Origin: Alphaproteobacteria bacterium
Lineage (GTDB): Bacteria; Pseudomonadota; Alphaproteobacteria; Rs-D84
NCBI GenBank assembly: GCA_017528045.1
Contig: JAFXPG010000001.1
Coordinates: 1-43,756 of the forward strand
Direction: 5' to 3'
Length of the DNA stretch: 43,756 bases
Every line of letters starts with the position of its first letter. Position 1 is the stretch's first letter. Below are positions 34,414-43,041 of this stretch, piece by piece. The notes under the pieces were generated by a model that was not told the origin of the DNA, ran no database searches, and was given only the letters and a program-made list of their open reading frames with translations. The position numbers and the translations under genes are program-made.

Positions 34414-35155
34414 AACGACCATTATTGCCGGTTTTTCTTTTTTGAAAATTATAAATCAAACCTATTTCAAAATTATGACGTAATCCAGGGTTAGTTACCC
34501 CACCACCAACAGAACGTCTGAATTTTTCAAAAGGAAATGTATTTAAACGATACATCGCTGTAATTTTTATATTCTTGCTGGCACGGACACCAATACCTGT
34601 ACCAACAGCAATAACAGGTCCATAATTATTATGATTATCTGCGTGCATACCTACTCCAAGATTTGCATCAAATGTAAAACCAGACCATCCTAAACCAGAA
34701 TTAATATTCAATAACCCCATCCATTCTGTAACTGATGCACAACCGTAATCTGTTGGATCAATCCAAACATTTGTTTCTCCTGCACCTAAACGTGCATTTT
34801 CAGCATCAAGTATATTAAAAGCACGAGAATGGAAATGTTGTAATTCAGCACGACCAGAAATTCCATAATGTATTTCATAATTAGTATTACCATGTTTTCC
34901 AGACCAATTTTGGAAACCTATTTCTAAAAATCCACCATGATTAAAGCCTTCTAAATCTTTAGCGTTTATTCTGTCGTTAACTATCCTGGCCGGCAAAATA
35001 AATTCAAAACCAGCACTTATACATACCGCGTTTTCACCTTGAGAATCTAATTTATAATCAGATTTATCTTTTGCATTAGCTGTTTTAAAAGTCGGAACTA
35101 ATGTCATTAATGCAATTAAAAGTTTTGGTATTTGTGTTTTTATTTCATATTTCAT
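34412..35155 (-). CDS. Exported protein, probable outer-membrane beta-barrel
   Basis: 247 residues with a signal peptide (LLIALMTLVPTFKTANA). The mature part alternates polar and hydrophobic residues in Gly-rich strands (GFTFDANLGVGMHA, GPVIAVGTGIGVRASKNIKITAMYRL, LRHNFEIGLIYNF), as in small 8-10-stranded outer-membrane barrels. It ends with a basic tail instead of the usual terminal Phe. Insertion would depend on the Bam complex (BamD at 16638). It is divergent from the 35298 gene with paired promoters between. Confidence 0.65.
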   Translation of the reverse strand: MKYEIKTQIPKLLIALMTLVPTFKTANAKDKSDYKLDSQGENAVCISAGFEFILPARIVNDRINAKDLEGFNHGGFLEIGFQNWSGKHGNTNYEIHYGISGRAELQHFHSRAFNILDAENARLGAGETNVWIDPTDYGCASVTEWMGLLNINSGLGWSGFTFDANLGVGMHADNHNNYGPVIAVGTGIGVRASKNIKITAMYRLNTFPFEKFRRSVGGGVTNPGLRHNFEIGLIYNFQKRKTGNNGR

Positions 35156-35190
35156 TTATAAACCTCAAATATTATTCATTGAACACGATA

Positions 35191-35219
35191 CTTATAATAC
35201 AAACTTTTTTATTTGTCAA
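35191..35219 (-). promoter_or_regulatory. Promoter of the beta-barrel-like gene
   Basis: Minus strand TTGACA (35219-35214), 17-nt spacer, TATAAG (35196-35191). Confidence 0.65.
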
Positions 35220-35237
35220 GATTTATTAATAAAAATA

Positions 35238-35265
35238 TTGACAAATTTTATTTTTATACTAATAT
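35238..35265 (+). promoter_or_regulatory. Promoter of the 35298 membrane protein gene
   Basis: TTGACA (35238-35243), 16-nt spacer, TAATAT (35260-35265). Its -35 box and that of the divergent promoter form an inverted repeat 18 nt apart. Confidence 0.65.
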
Positions 35266-35297
35266 TATTAACATAAAATAAATCAAGGGAGTTTTGT

Positions 35298-35912
35298 ATG
35301 TACAAAAACAAAATTGTTAATAATTATGCAAAAACTTATTATTATGGTGCGGTTATTTACACAGCTATTGCCATCTTTACAGGCGGAATGTTACACAAAT
35401 ATTCAGGAATTGAAAAAGAACCTGTTGTTTATGAAGATGGATCTGTGGGGTATGATAATTCTTTAGATGCTTTATCTGTACTTTTAATAATGTTTTGTAC
35501 CATTATGGTTTATTACAGTGCTGTCGCAATACCTAAATCTTCTAATAAATATTCAAATCACATTGCAAAAAAATATATAAATCAAAAAATAAAAGAAAAC
35601 AATACATTATTACGTGATTATCAATATTTGTTACAAAACGAACAGGCTTTACAACACATCACATCTGTATTAAGTCAACATTTCACTAATTCAGAAATTA
35701 AAGCAATCACAAATATAGTTAAAAAATTTGATAAAACATCAACAAAAACAAAACAACAATACAGACAAGCATTAGCGGATATGGAAAAAAATATTTTACA
35801 AATAATCAAAGAACACGAACAAATTGATTTTGATTTTACGAACAAAATTCTTGTAGAAATGGCACGTGCTTCTTATAATTATCCTGTAAAGCAGAATCAA
35901 AATGTAAAATAA
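35298..35912 (+). CDS. Membrane protein with helical cytoplasmic domain
   Basis: 204 residues; AAGGGAG precedes ATG 35298. Two hydrophobic segments (YYGAVIYTAIAIFTGGML and ALSVLLIMFCTIMVYYSAVAI) are separated by a short acidic loop. A Lys/Gln-rich helical region of about 120 residues follows, likely coiled coil. No family recognised. Layout is similar to the 6172-6984 protein. Confidence 0.65.
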   Translation: MYKNKIVNNYAKTYYYGAVIYTAIAIFTGGMLHKYSGIEKEPVVYEDGSVGYDNSLDALSVLLIMFCTIMVYYSAVAIPKSSNKYSNHIAKKYINQKIKENNTLLRDYQYLLQNEQALQHITSVLSQHFTNSEIKAITNIVKKFDKTSTKTKQQYRQALADMEKNILQIIKEHEQIDFDFTNKILVEMARASYNYPVKQNQNVK

Positions 35913-35936
35913 ACACAATAAAAACAAAAAAAATTT

Positions 35937-35966
35937 ACACGCAGTTAAAATCTGCGTGTTTTTTTT
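35937..35966 (+). terminator. Terminator after the 35298 gene
   Basis: ACACGCAG - TTAAAAT - CTGCGTGT followed by TTTTTTT. Confidence 0.88.
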
Positions 35967-36001
35967 ATAAAAAATTATTGGCATCGCATTATATTGTTGC
36001 T

Positions 36002-37192
36002 ATGATACAAAGCATGATAAAAAAGTTCCTGATTTTATTTATGGTTCTAATCACAACATGTGTAAATGCTGCAGATTTTTCAACACGTGCAAAATCCGTT
36101 TATCTGATAGATTATGACAGTGACAAAGAAATCGTATCAAAAAATTCAGATGTTTTAATGCCACCTTCTTCTATGTTAAAATTAATGACTTTATCTGTAT
36201 TATTTGATGAAATAAAAGCGAACAAAATAAAATTAGAAGACACAATCGAAGCATCAGAAAATTCTGATTTTAAAAATCCTTTGTGGTACCCTGCCAGTAA
36301 AATGTGTTTAGTATCTGGTCAAAAAATAACAGTAAAAGATGCAATTTTGGGTATAATCGTGTTATCTGCTGGTGATGCTTGCGTTGCCGTTGCAGAAAAA
36401 ATAGCAGGTTCAGAAAATAAATTCACAGAATTAATGCAGAAAAAAGCCCAGGAAATAGGAATGCCCATGTCACAATTTGGAAATTCCAGTGGGTTGCCTA
36501 ATGAAAATAATTTAATGACTTCTAAAGAACTGGCTGTTTTAGCAAAATATATTATTTCAGAATATCCGGATTTATATCCTATGTTTTCTACAAAAAGATT
36601 TGAATTTCAAGATGCCAAAACAGATTGGTGTCGTGAATGGAACAAAACACATACTATGAATTACAATAAATTATTATTTTCTATGCGTAGTGCAGATGGG
36701 TTAAAAACAGGCCATACAAACGAAGGTGGTTATGGAATGGTTGCCAGCGCAAAAATCGGTGGTCGAAGATTAATTGGTGTTATAAATGGCTTTAACGGTA
36801 ACGGTCATGACGCATTAGCTGAAGAAATGAAAAAATTATTAAATTATGGTTTTTCGACGACCCAAACAAAAGTATTTTCACACAAAAATGAATCTTTATT
36901 TAAAATACCTGTTTGGTATGGCAGATACGAAACAATTGATGCAACGACAAACGAAAATATCGCTTTAACAATATCAAATAAAGATTCTTTTAAAGATGTC
37001 AGAGTTTTGGCAAGATACGATTCACCTTTGATTGCACCAGTAAAAAAAGGTCAAAACATTGGTGAAATAATTATTGAAAAAAACGGAAATCCTGTAAAAC
37101 GAATACCTTTGATTGCAAAAGATAATGACAGAAAAATTCAATTTATTGGCAGAATCTTTAAAAATATATCTGTTATGATATGGGGAAGATAA
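36002..37192 (+). CDS. D-alanyl-D-alanine carboxypeptidase-like protein (PBP5 family)
   Basis: 396 residues from ATG 36002, which opens a signal peptide (KKFLILFMVLITTCVNA) and lies 6 nt after a TATATT -10 box. The S11 peptidase domain has SxxK as SSMLK (S57, K60) and KTG as LKTGHTNEGG (235-237). The SxN motif is altered: the segment VLSAGDACVAVAEK has Gly at position 124 where PBP5 proteins have Asn (SGND/SAND). A C-terminal beta domain (PBP5_C) and a possible anchoring helix (FIGRIFKNISVMIW) follow. Family members trim pentapeptides in peptidoglycan; the missing Asn makes activity uncertain. holB starts within the stop (TAATG). Confidence 0.88.
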   Translation: MIQSMIKKFLILFMVLITTCVNAADFSTRAKSVYLIDYDSDKEIVSKNSDVLMPPSSMLKLMTLSVLFDEIKANKIKLEDTIEASENSDFKNPLWYPASKMCLVSGQKITVKDAILGIIVLSAGDACVAVAEKIAGSENKFTELMQKKAQEIGMPMSQFGNSSGLPNENNLMTSKELAVLAKYIISEYPDLYPMFSTKRFEFQDAKTDWCREWNKTHTMNYNKLLFSMRSADGLKTGHTNEGGYGMVASAKIGGRRLIGVINGFNGNGHDALAEEMKKLLNYGFSTTQTKVFSHKNESLFKIPVWYGRYETIDATTNENIALTISNKDSFKDVRVLARYDSPLIAPVKKGQNIGEIIIEKNGNPVKRIPLIAKDNDRKIQFIGRIFKNISVMIWGR

Positions 37193-38094
37193 TGGTTGTA
37201 AAGAAAAAAGAAAAATTGTTTGAATTTCCTAATCCTATGGATAACGATTGTTTAATAGGACACACAGATATTTTAAATACATTTATTCAAGCATGGCAAA
37301 ATCGTGACAAACACCCTATTCATCCAGTATGGATGTTATGTGGACCACGTGGTATAGGCAAAGCAACACTTGCTTATAAAATTGCACGCATGGTTTATGG
37401 TAACGTTGGGGATTTTTTTATCATAGATTTATCCAAAAATATTGATGAACGTGGAAATTCCAAATCAGATGCAAAAAGCATTTCTGTCGCAACAGTCCGT
37501 GCAATGATAGAACGTATGCAAATGTCATCTATGTCAGGTCAATGGCGTGTTGTTTTAATAGATTCTGTTGATGAATTAACGACTGCTGCATCAAACGCAA
37601 TTTTAAAATTATTAGAAGAACCACCAGCACAAACATTATTTTTATTAGTAACACATCAATTATCTAATGTTTTACCAACAGTACGTTCGCGTGCACGTGT
37701 TGAAAAATTACACCCGTTATCCATATCTGAATTACGTGAATTATGCATAAAGTTTATAGGGGATACAGAAATCAGTTCTGAAATATTAAAGCTTGCAAAT
37801 GGAAGTTTTGGAAAAATTGCAAACCTGAAAGCATCTGGTGGTGATAAGATATACGAAAAATTGCTTGAAATATTACAAGATAAACATTCTGATGCCAGCG
37901 ATATGTTAAATATATCTCAACAAATTGCGACAGATTCTTCTTTGTATGGAATTGTCTTAGATGCAATTGCTTATTTTGGTCTAGCAGATTTATATCCAAA
38001 AGCCACACGTGCAATATCCGATATAAACAGATTAAATTTAAAAGCAGATATTGCTATATTCAAAATTATCGCGGAAATAAAAAAATGTTTATAG
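37192..38094 (+). CDS. holB: DNA polymerase III subunit delta prime
   Basis: 300 residues, clamp-loader AAA+ subunit. Walker A-like GPRGIGKATL, then a Walker B-like VVLIDSVDELTTAASNAILKLLEEPP and the sensor/arginine-finger region TVRSRARV. The start at 37192 is preferred over 37180 because GGGGAAG lies just upstream and the ATG overlaps the previous stop. It overlaps tatD by 10 nt; holB-tatD is a frequent pairing. Confidence 0.9.
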   Translation: MVVKKKEKLFEFPNPMDNDCLIGHTDILNTFIQAWQNRDKHPIHPVWMLCGPRGIGKATLAYKIARMVYGNVGDFFIIDLSKNIDERGNSKSDAKSISVATVRAMIERMQMSSMSGQWRVVLIDSVDELTTAASNAILKLLEEPPAQTLFLLVTHQLSNVLPTVRSRARVEKLHPLSISELRELCIKFIGDTEISSEILKLANGSFGKIANLKASGGDKIYEKLLEILQDKHSDASDMLNISQQIATDSSLYGIVLDAIAYFGLADLYPKATRAISDINRLNLKADIAIFKIIAEIKKCL

Positions 38095-38843
38095 ATACAC
38101 ACTGTCATTTAACAGACGATTATGAAAAAGGAATTGATACTGTTATAAAAGAAGCACATGATGTAAATGTTGGCGTTATGATTTGTGCTACTGCTGATCC
38201 TGCGGATATAAAACCTGCTTTAGAAATCGCACAAAAATATAAAAACATTTTTGTAACAACCGGTATTCATCCTGATTATACAGATTCTAATCCAACACAA
38301 TATTTAACAGAAGAAATATTAAACAATCCTTTTGTCATAGGAATCGGTGAAATCGGTCTAGATTATCACTACAATCCTCAAACACGTGTTAAACAAATAG
38401 AATTGTTTGAAAAACAACTAGAAATAGCATTAAAACATAATTTACCTGTTGCTATCCATACACGCGAAGCAGAAGAAGATACTGCTTCGATTTTAACAGA
38501 TAAATTTCAAGGTGTTATGCATTGTTTTACTTCCAGTTGGAATTTAGCAAAAATCATGTTGGATCGTGGTTTTTATTTTTCAGCCAGCGGAATTTTAACT
38601 TTCAAAAACGCTGACAGTATACGTGAAACATTTTTAAAAATTCCTAACGACAGAATTGTTATTGAAACAGATTCGCCATATTGTGCACCAGTGCCATATC
38701 GTGGTAAACAATGTACACCATCTATGGTTATAGAAACAGCAAAAGTATTAGCACAAATCAAAAATTTGCAAATTGCTGAATTAGAAACTATACTGTTTGA
38801 AAATACAAAGAGATTATATCCAAAATGCCACGTCAAATTATAA
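38085..38843 (+). CDS. tatD: TatD-family metal-dependent deoxyribonuclease
   Basis: 252 residues with the TIM-barrel hydrolase metal ligands: DTHCHL at the start, GIGEIGLDYHY (Glu), PVAIHTREAEEDT (His), MHCFTSS (His) and IETDSPYCAPVPYRGKQ in the C-terminal region (Asp). Family members have 3'-5' exonuclease activity. The start overlaps the end of holB, and its end overlaps smpB by 19 nt, giving a tight holB-tatD-smpB operon. Confidence 0.93.
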   Translation: MFIDTHCHLTDDYEKGIDTVIKEAHDVNVGVMICATADPADIKPALEIAQKYKNIFVTTGIHPDYTDSNPTQYLTEEILNNPFVIGIGEIGLDYHYNPQTRVKQIELFEKQLEIALKHNLPVAIHTREAEEDTASILTDKFQGVMHCFTSSWNLAKIMLDRGFYFSASGILTFKNADSIRETFLKIPNDRIVIETDSPYCAPVPYRGKQCTPSMVIETAKVLAQIKNLQIAELETILFENTKRLYPKCHVKL

Positions 38844-39292
38844 AATTTGGTCAAGTTTCTGAAAACCGCAAAGCACGATTTGCTTATTCAATAGAAGACA
38901 CTATTGAAGCAGGTATTTCATTAACTGGTGCAGAATTAAAATCAATTCGTTACGGATTGGTGACTATTGTTGATGGTTTCGTTCAAAAACGTGATAATAA
39001 TCTATTTTTAGCAGGAATAGAAATTCAAAAATTACCTACGGCTAATCGTATATTAAATTTTGATGAAAGACGTCCAAGACAATTATTGTTACACCGCAAT
39101 CAAATTAATCGCATGATTGGAAAATTACAAGAAAAAGGTGCAACAATTGTTCCTTTAAAATTATATTTTAATAATCATGGAAAATTAAAAGTTTTATTGG
39201 GAATCGGTTATGGTAAACATAAAGTTGATAAACGAGAAACAATAAAACAACGTGAATGGGAACGAAGCAAAGCAAGAATTTTAAAAAAATAA
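38825..39292 (+). CDS. smpB: tmRNA-binding protein SmpB
   Basis: 155 residues, the partner of the permuted tmRNA at 23139. Family marks: the RKARFAYSIEDTIEAGISLTGAE opening in two parts, the SIRYG turn, PLKLYFNNHGKLKVLLGIGYGKHKVDKRE and the basic C-terminal tail that occupies the empty mRNA channel (WERSKARILKK). It overlaps tatD and ends before a terminator. Confidence 0.96.
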   Translation: MPRQIIKFGQVSENRKARFAYSIEDTIEAGISLTGAELKSIRYGLVTIVDGFVQKRDNNLFLAGIEIQKLPTANRILNFDERRPRQLLLHRNQINRMIGKLQEKGATIVPLKLYFNNHGKLKVLLGIGYGKHKVDKRETIKQREWERSKARILKK

Positions 39293-39326
39293 AAAAGTCT
39301 TTGATTTGTTTTCAAAGACTTTTTTA
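39291..39326. terminator. Terminator of the dacA-like/holB/tatD/smpB operon
   Basis: AAAAAGTCTTTGA - TTTGTTT - TCAAAGACTTTTTT. Symmetric, so it may also serve the converging gene at 39341. Confidence 0.85.
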
Positions 39327-39340
39327 TTAGTATAAATATA

Positions 39341-39766
39341 TTATTTAGATTTTTGAGCACGTGGACCTTTCTTATTCATTGGTCTCATTTCTTTTTTTAC
39401 AGCTCTATATTCTTCAACAGAAATACATTCATCTGCATTAACATCTGCTTTTTGTAAAGCTTCTTGCATTTTTTTATTATCTATTGATTGCATATCTAAA
39501 CAACCATTTGTGAATACAGGATGAAATCTTTGTTGCATTTTTTTATGTGCAGCATCACAATTCATCATTTTTCCACAAAACATACCCAAAGCAAAAATAA
39601 TTGCCCAAATAACGATATGTTTCAATGCATGTGCGAAACCATGTTTATGACATCCGCAAGGACAATCTTTGCCACAAGCGCAAGTTTGTTCCATAACAGG
39701 TGCAGGTTTAACAGCTGTTTTTTTAACAACCGTTTTTTTTGTTGTAGTTTTTGTTTGTTTTGCCAT
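39341..39766 (-). CDS. Membrane protein with Cys/His cluster and EF-hand-like motif
   Basis: 141 residues; AAGGAAGGA precedes the start. The N-terminus is a Lys/Thr/Val-rich, histone-tail-like stretch. It is followed by a compact Cys/His cluster (CACGKDCPCGCHKHG), one TM helix (IVIWAIIFALGMFCG), and a C-terminal segment with an EF-hand-like loop DVNADECISVEE preceding a basic tail. Metal binding is plausible on both sides of the membrane. No named family recognised. Confidence 0.65.
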   Translation of the reverse strand: MAKQTKTTTKKTVVKKTAVKPAPVMEQTCACGKDCPCGCHKHGFAHALKHIVIWAIIFALGMFCGKMMNCDAAHKKMQQRFHPVFTNGCLDMQSIDNKKMQEALQKADVNADECISVEEYRAVKKEMRPMNKKGPRAQKSK

Positions 39767-39841
39767 TTTGTCCTTCCTTTGTTAATACAAATGTATTTTA
39801 ACAATTCAAAATCAGAAGTAAAGCGGAATATTTGTATAAAA

Positions 39842-39869
39842 AAAACATCCGCAAATTGCGGATGTTTTT
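39842..39869 (-). terminator. Terminator of hup
   Basis: AAAAACATCCGCAA - TT - GCGGATGTTTTT just downstream of the HU stop on the minus strand. Confidence 0.8.
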
Positions 39870-39891
39870 AACCTTTTAAACAAACCACAGT

Positions 39892-40164
39892 TTAGTTCAA
39901 AGCTTCCTTCAAGGATTTACCAGGACGGAATTTTGGTTGTGTGGAAGCAGCAATTTTAATTGGTGCACCTGTTTGTGGGTTACGACCTGTTGTTGCTTTA
40001 CGTTTTGCTGTTGTAAATGTACCAAAGCCTACCAAGCGAACTTCGCCTTTTTTCTTTAATACTTTTGTTACTGTGTTGATGAATGCATCCAAACAACCAG
40101 CTGCAGTTGCTTTTGTAACTTCAACTTCATTTGCAATTGCTTCAATCAATTCTTGTTTGTTCAT
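39892..40164 (-). CDS. hup: DNA-binding protein HU
   Basis: 90 residues, the standard HU length. It has MNKQELIEAIANE, the hydrophobic core (FINTVTKVLKKKGEVRLVGFGTF) and the DNA-binding arm RKATTGRNPQTGAPIKIAASTQPKFRPGK with the conserved NPQTG tip. HU compacts and bends DNA. AAGGAG precedes the start. The gene has a promoter about 110 nt upstream and a leader with a strong hairpin. Confidence 0.96.
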   Translation of the reverse strand: MNKQELIEAIANEVEVTKATAAGCLDAFINTVTKVLKKKGEVRLVGFGTFTTAKRKATTGRNPQTGAPIKIAASTQPKFRPGKSLKEALN

Positions 40165-40275
40165 ATGTTTCTCCTTTCATATAGAGTTTTAAGGTTGTCC
40201 GACAGTCTTCAAAGTTTTGCCTTTGGAACAACAATATCTTGGTTTCCAAAGACATTGTCCTAACTGCTTACCCGA
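40165..40275 (-). promoter_or_regulatory. Structured leader of hup
   Basis: The roughly 110-nt leader contains the perfect 8-bp stem TTCCAAAG (40244-40251 on plus)/CTTTGGAA (40221-40228), plus GGACAA/TTGTCC-type repeats around it. It may control HU mRNA stability or translation. Confidence 0.4.
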
Positions 40276-40304
40276 ATCGTAGAGAAAACTGCGGTTTAAG
40301 TCAA
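40276..40304 (-). promoter_or_regulatory. Promoter of hup
   Basis: Minus strand TTGACT (40304-40299), 17-nt spacer, TACGAT (40281-40276). Confidence 0.5.
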
Positions 40305-40352
40305 GACAATTCTTTCAACGGTGCAAAAAACCTGAATATTGACAAAAAATTA

Positions 40353-40847
40353 TTATCTAAAAGTTACTGCACGTTCATTTACAGCTTTGGCATTTGCAGA
40401 ATTATTTTCACAAAGAACATAATCATATGTATGTCCTTTAAAATGCACATGAACTTTTCTGAAATAATTAGGTGTTGTCATTATTATTGTAATTGCAACC
40501 ATAGCCCAAAAAAACATTTTTGTTAATGACCAAGGATTTTTATAAACATCTGCACTGAATTTATCTTTTAATAAATTTTGATATAAAGCCCAACCCCAAC
40601 TAAACAACAAAACAATAAAAGCAAAAGCAAATAATAAATATACTTGTTGTGATAATATAGAAAAAGATTTTGATAAAGCATCAAACATCGTATCTGATAC
40701 AGGGCAAACATATAAAACATTTCCAGGATTAATACCTGCACGTAAATGAATAGCTTTTGATCCACCTAGATGAATTCCAAAACCTGTGGCTAAAATAATA
40801 CCAGCCAACAAAGATACAGCTAAAAATAAACCTGGTTTTTTGTTCAT
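40353..40847 (-). CDS. Membrane protein of unknown function, three TM segments
   Basis: 164 residues; GTGAGGGAC precedes the start. Hydrophobic segments are PGLFLAVSLLAGIILATGFGI, VYLLFAFAFIVLLFSWGWAL and MFFWAMVAITIIMTTP. Two Cys (VCPVSD and VLCENN) lie in the likely outer loops. No family recognised. Confidence 0.65.
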   Translation of the reverse strand: MNKKPGLFLAVSLLAGIILATGFGIHLGGSKAIHLRAGINPGNVLYVCPVSDTMFDALSKSFSILSQQVYLLFAFAFIVLLFSWGWALYQNLLKDKFSADVYKNPWSLTKMFFWAMVAITIIMTTPNYFRKVHVHFKGHTYDYVLCENNSANAKAVNERAVTFR

Positions 40848-40960
40848 AGTCCCTCACCTATATATTTACATTATAACATAAAATATATAGCTTTTGCAAT
40901 TTTATGATTGAATATTATTCACTTTAATTTTATTATATAGCGACAAAAGGACAAAACATT

Positions 40961-43039
40961 ATGACATACAATGAAATAAGAAAATTATTTTTAGACTATT
41001 TTAAATCTCGTGGACATAAAATTGTACCATCTGCATCTTTGATACCAAATGACCCTACTTTATTGTTCACTGTTGCCGGTATGGTTCCATGGAAAGGAAT
41101 ATTACAAGGTACAGAACCAGCATTTGCTCCACGTGTTGCAGATGTTCAAAAATGCATCCGTGCTGGGGGAAAACATAATGATTTAGAAGATGTTGGTTTT
41201 GACGGTCGTCATCATACTTTCTTTGAAATGATGGGAAATTGGTCCTTTGGTGATTATTTTAAAGAAGGCGCAATAGAAATGTCTTGGGAATTATTAACCA
41301 AGATTTTCGGCTTAGATCCAAACAGAATAGTTGTAACAACACATGTATCCGATGATGAAGCAACAGCTATCTGGAAAAAAATTACTGGTAAAGACGCTAT
41401 TCGTTTAGATAAAGATAATTGGTGGTCTGCTGGCGAAACAGGTCCATGTGGTCCATGTACCGAAATGCATTACGATTTTGGTCCAGATGTCCCAGGTGGA
41501 TTACCAGGAACCCCAGAAGAAGACGGTGGCCGTTTTGTAGAAATATGGAACGATGTATTTATGCAATATGATCGTGATGCAAATGGTGTATTAACACCTT
41601 TACCAAAACAAAACGTTGATACCGGGGCTGGTTTGGAAAGATTTGCATCAATTATGCAAAATAAATTAGATAATTATGATACAGATTTATTTGTTAATTT
41701 AAAGCAAGCTGTTTCCGATTTGACTGGTGTAAAAGAAACGGAAGAAAACAAAGCAAGTTTTAAAGTTATAACAGATCATTTACGTGCTGTTGGTTTTGCT
41801 ATTGCTGATGGTGTTATACCAAGCAACGCAGATCGCGGTTATGTCATTCGCAGAATTTTACGCCGTGCAATGCGTCATGGGCAAATACTGGGACATCGTG
41901 GTGCTTTGTTATCTGCTTTATACCCTGCTTTGGTTAAAGAAATGGGTGATGCTTATCCAGAATTAAAAACACAAGAACAACATGTTGTTGAAATTATTAA
42001 AAATGAAGAAAACTCTTTTGCAGACATGTTACAAAATGGTATGAAATTGTTAGAAAGCGAATTACCAAAGATAAACAACAATGTATTACCTGGGGATATC
42101 GCTTTCAAATTGTTTGATACGTATGGTTTTCCTGTTGATTTAACCCAGATGATTTTGCGCGATAAAAACATCAGTGTTGATACAGAAGGTTTTGAAAAAT
42201 GCATGAAAGAACAAAAAGAACGTTCTCGTGCAGATACTCGTGGAACACGCGTATTATGGGAATCTCAAACAGATTTACCAGACACAAAAGACACAGAAAA
42301 ATACGAAACAAAAACATCAAATAATGCAAAAGTATTAGCAATATTGCGTGGTGAAGAATTTGTAAAATCTGCAAACGCAAACGATGAAGTTGAAATAGCT
42401 TTAGATCACACACCTTTTTATGGAACCCAAGGTGGTCAAGTTGGTGATTCTGGGGTATTTAAAATTGGTGAAAACATTGTTATGAATGTTAACGAAACAA
42501 ATCGCGTTGGCGCTATTGTTATACATAAAGGTGTTTTGTTATCTGATTTATCTGTTGGTGATAATGTTATGCCAGAAATAAATCAAAACATTCGTCAACA
42601 AACAGCACGTGCACATACCGCAACACATTTATTACAAGCTGCTTTACGCCAAGTTTTAAATGAAGACGTTGAACAACGTGGTTCAAAAGTTGCTCCTGAT
42701 TCTGTTCGTTTTGACTTTTCATTTGGTCGAGCAATGACACCAGAAGAAAAACAAGCTGTTGAAGATTTAGTCAACAAATGGATTGCCGAAGATTTGACTG
42801 TCACACACGAAGAAATGGATATAGAATCTGCCAAAGCTCGTGATGCAATGGCTTTATTTGGTGAAAAATATGGTGACCGTGTACGCGTCATTACCGCAGG
42901 AGATGTATCTTGTGAATTATGTGGTGGAACACATATTTATCACACAGGTGAAATTATAAAAGCCAGAATTAATAAAGAAAAATCTATCAGTTCTGGTATA
43001 AGACGTATAACAATGTCTGTCGGTTCTTTGGCTGAATAA
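40961..43039 (+). CDS. alaS: Alanyl-tRNA synthetase, short form without C-Ala domain
   Basis: 692 residues. The class II catalytic core is intact (FFKSRGHK-type start, GMVPWKGILQG, HHTFFEMMGNWSFGDYFKE, GAGLERFASIMQ). The tRNA-recognition helices and the editing domain are present with zinc ligands HTATH (about 551-555) and CELCGGTH (about 651-658), so mischarged Ser/Gly-tRNA can still be cleared. The protein stops right after the editing domain (RRITMSVGSLAE), about 180 residues short of E. coli AlaRS. The C-Ala (DHHA1-type) domain that helps tRNA docking and dimerisation is missing. AAAGGAC precedes the start. The Smr-like gene begins 2 nt after the stop. Confidence 0.95.
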   Translation: MTYNEIRKLFLDYFKSRGHKIVPSASLIPNDPTLLFTVAGMVPWKGILQGTEPAFAPRVADVQKCIRAGGKHNDLEDVGFDGRHHTFFEMMGNWSFGDYFKEGAIEMSWELLTKIFGLDPNRIVVTTHVSDDEATAIWKKITGKDAIRLDKDNWWSAGETGPCGPCTEMHYDFGPDVPGGLPGTPEEDGGRFVEIWNDVFMQYDRDANGVLTPLPKQNVDTGAGLERFASIMQNKLDNYDTDLFVNLKQAVSDLTGVKETEENKASFKVITDHLRAVGFAIADGVIPSNADRGYVIRRILRRAMRHGQILGHRGALLSALYPALVKEMGDAYPELKTQEQHVVEIIKNEENSFADMLQNGMKLLESELPKINNNVLPGDIAFKLFDTYGFPVDLTQMILRDKNISVDTEGFEKCMKEQKERSRADTRGTRVLWESQTDLPDTKDTEKYETKTSNNAKVLAILRGEEFVKSANANDEVEIALDHTPFYGTQGGQVGDSGVFKIGENIVMNVNETNRVGAIVIHKGVLLSDLSVGDNVMPEINQNIRQQTARAHTATHLLQAALRQVLNEDVEQRGSKVAPDSVRFDFSFGRAMTPEEKQAVEDLVNKWIAEDLTVTHEEMDIESAKARDAMALFGEKYGDRVRVITAGDVSCELCGGTHIYHTGEIIKARINKEKSISSGIRRITMSVGSLAE

Positions 43040-43041
43040 AA

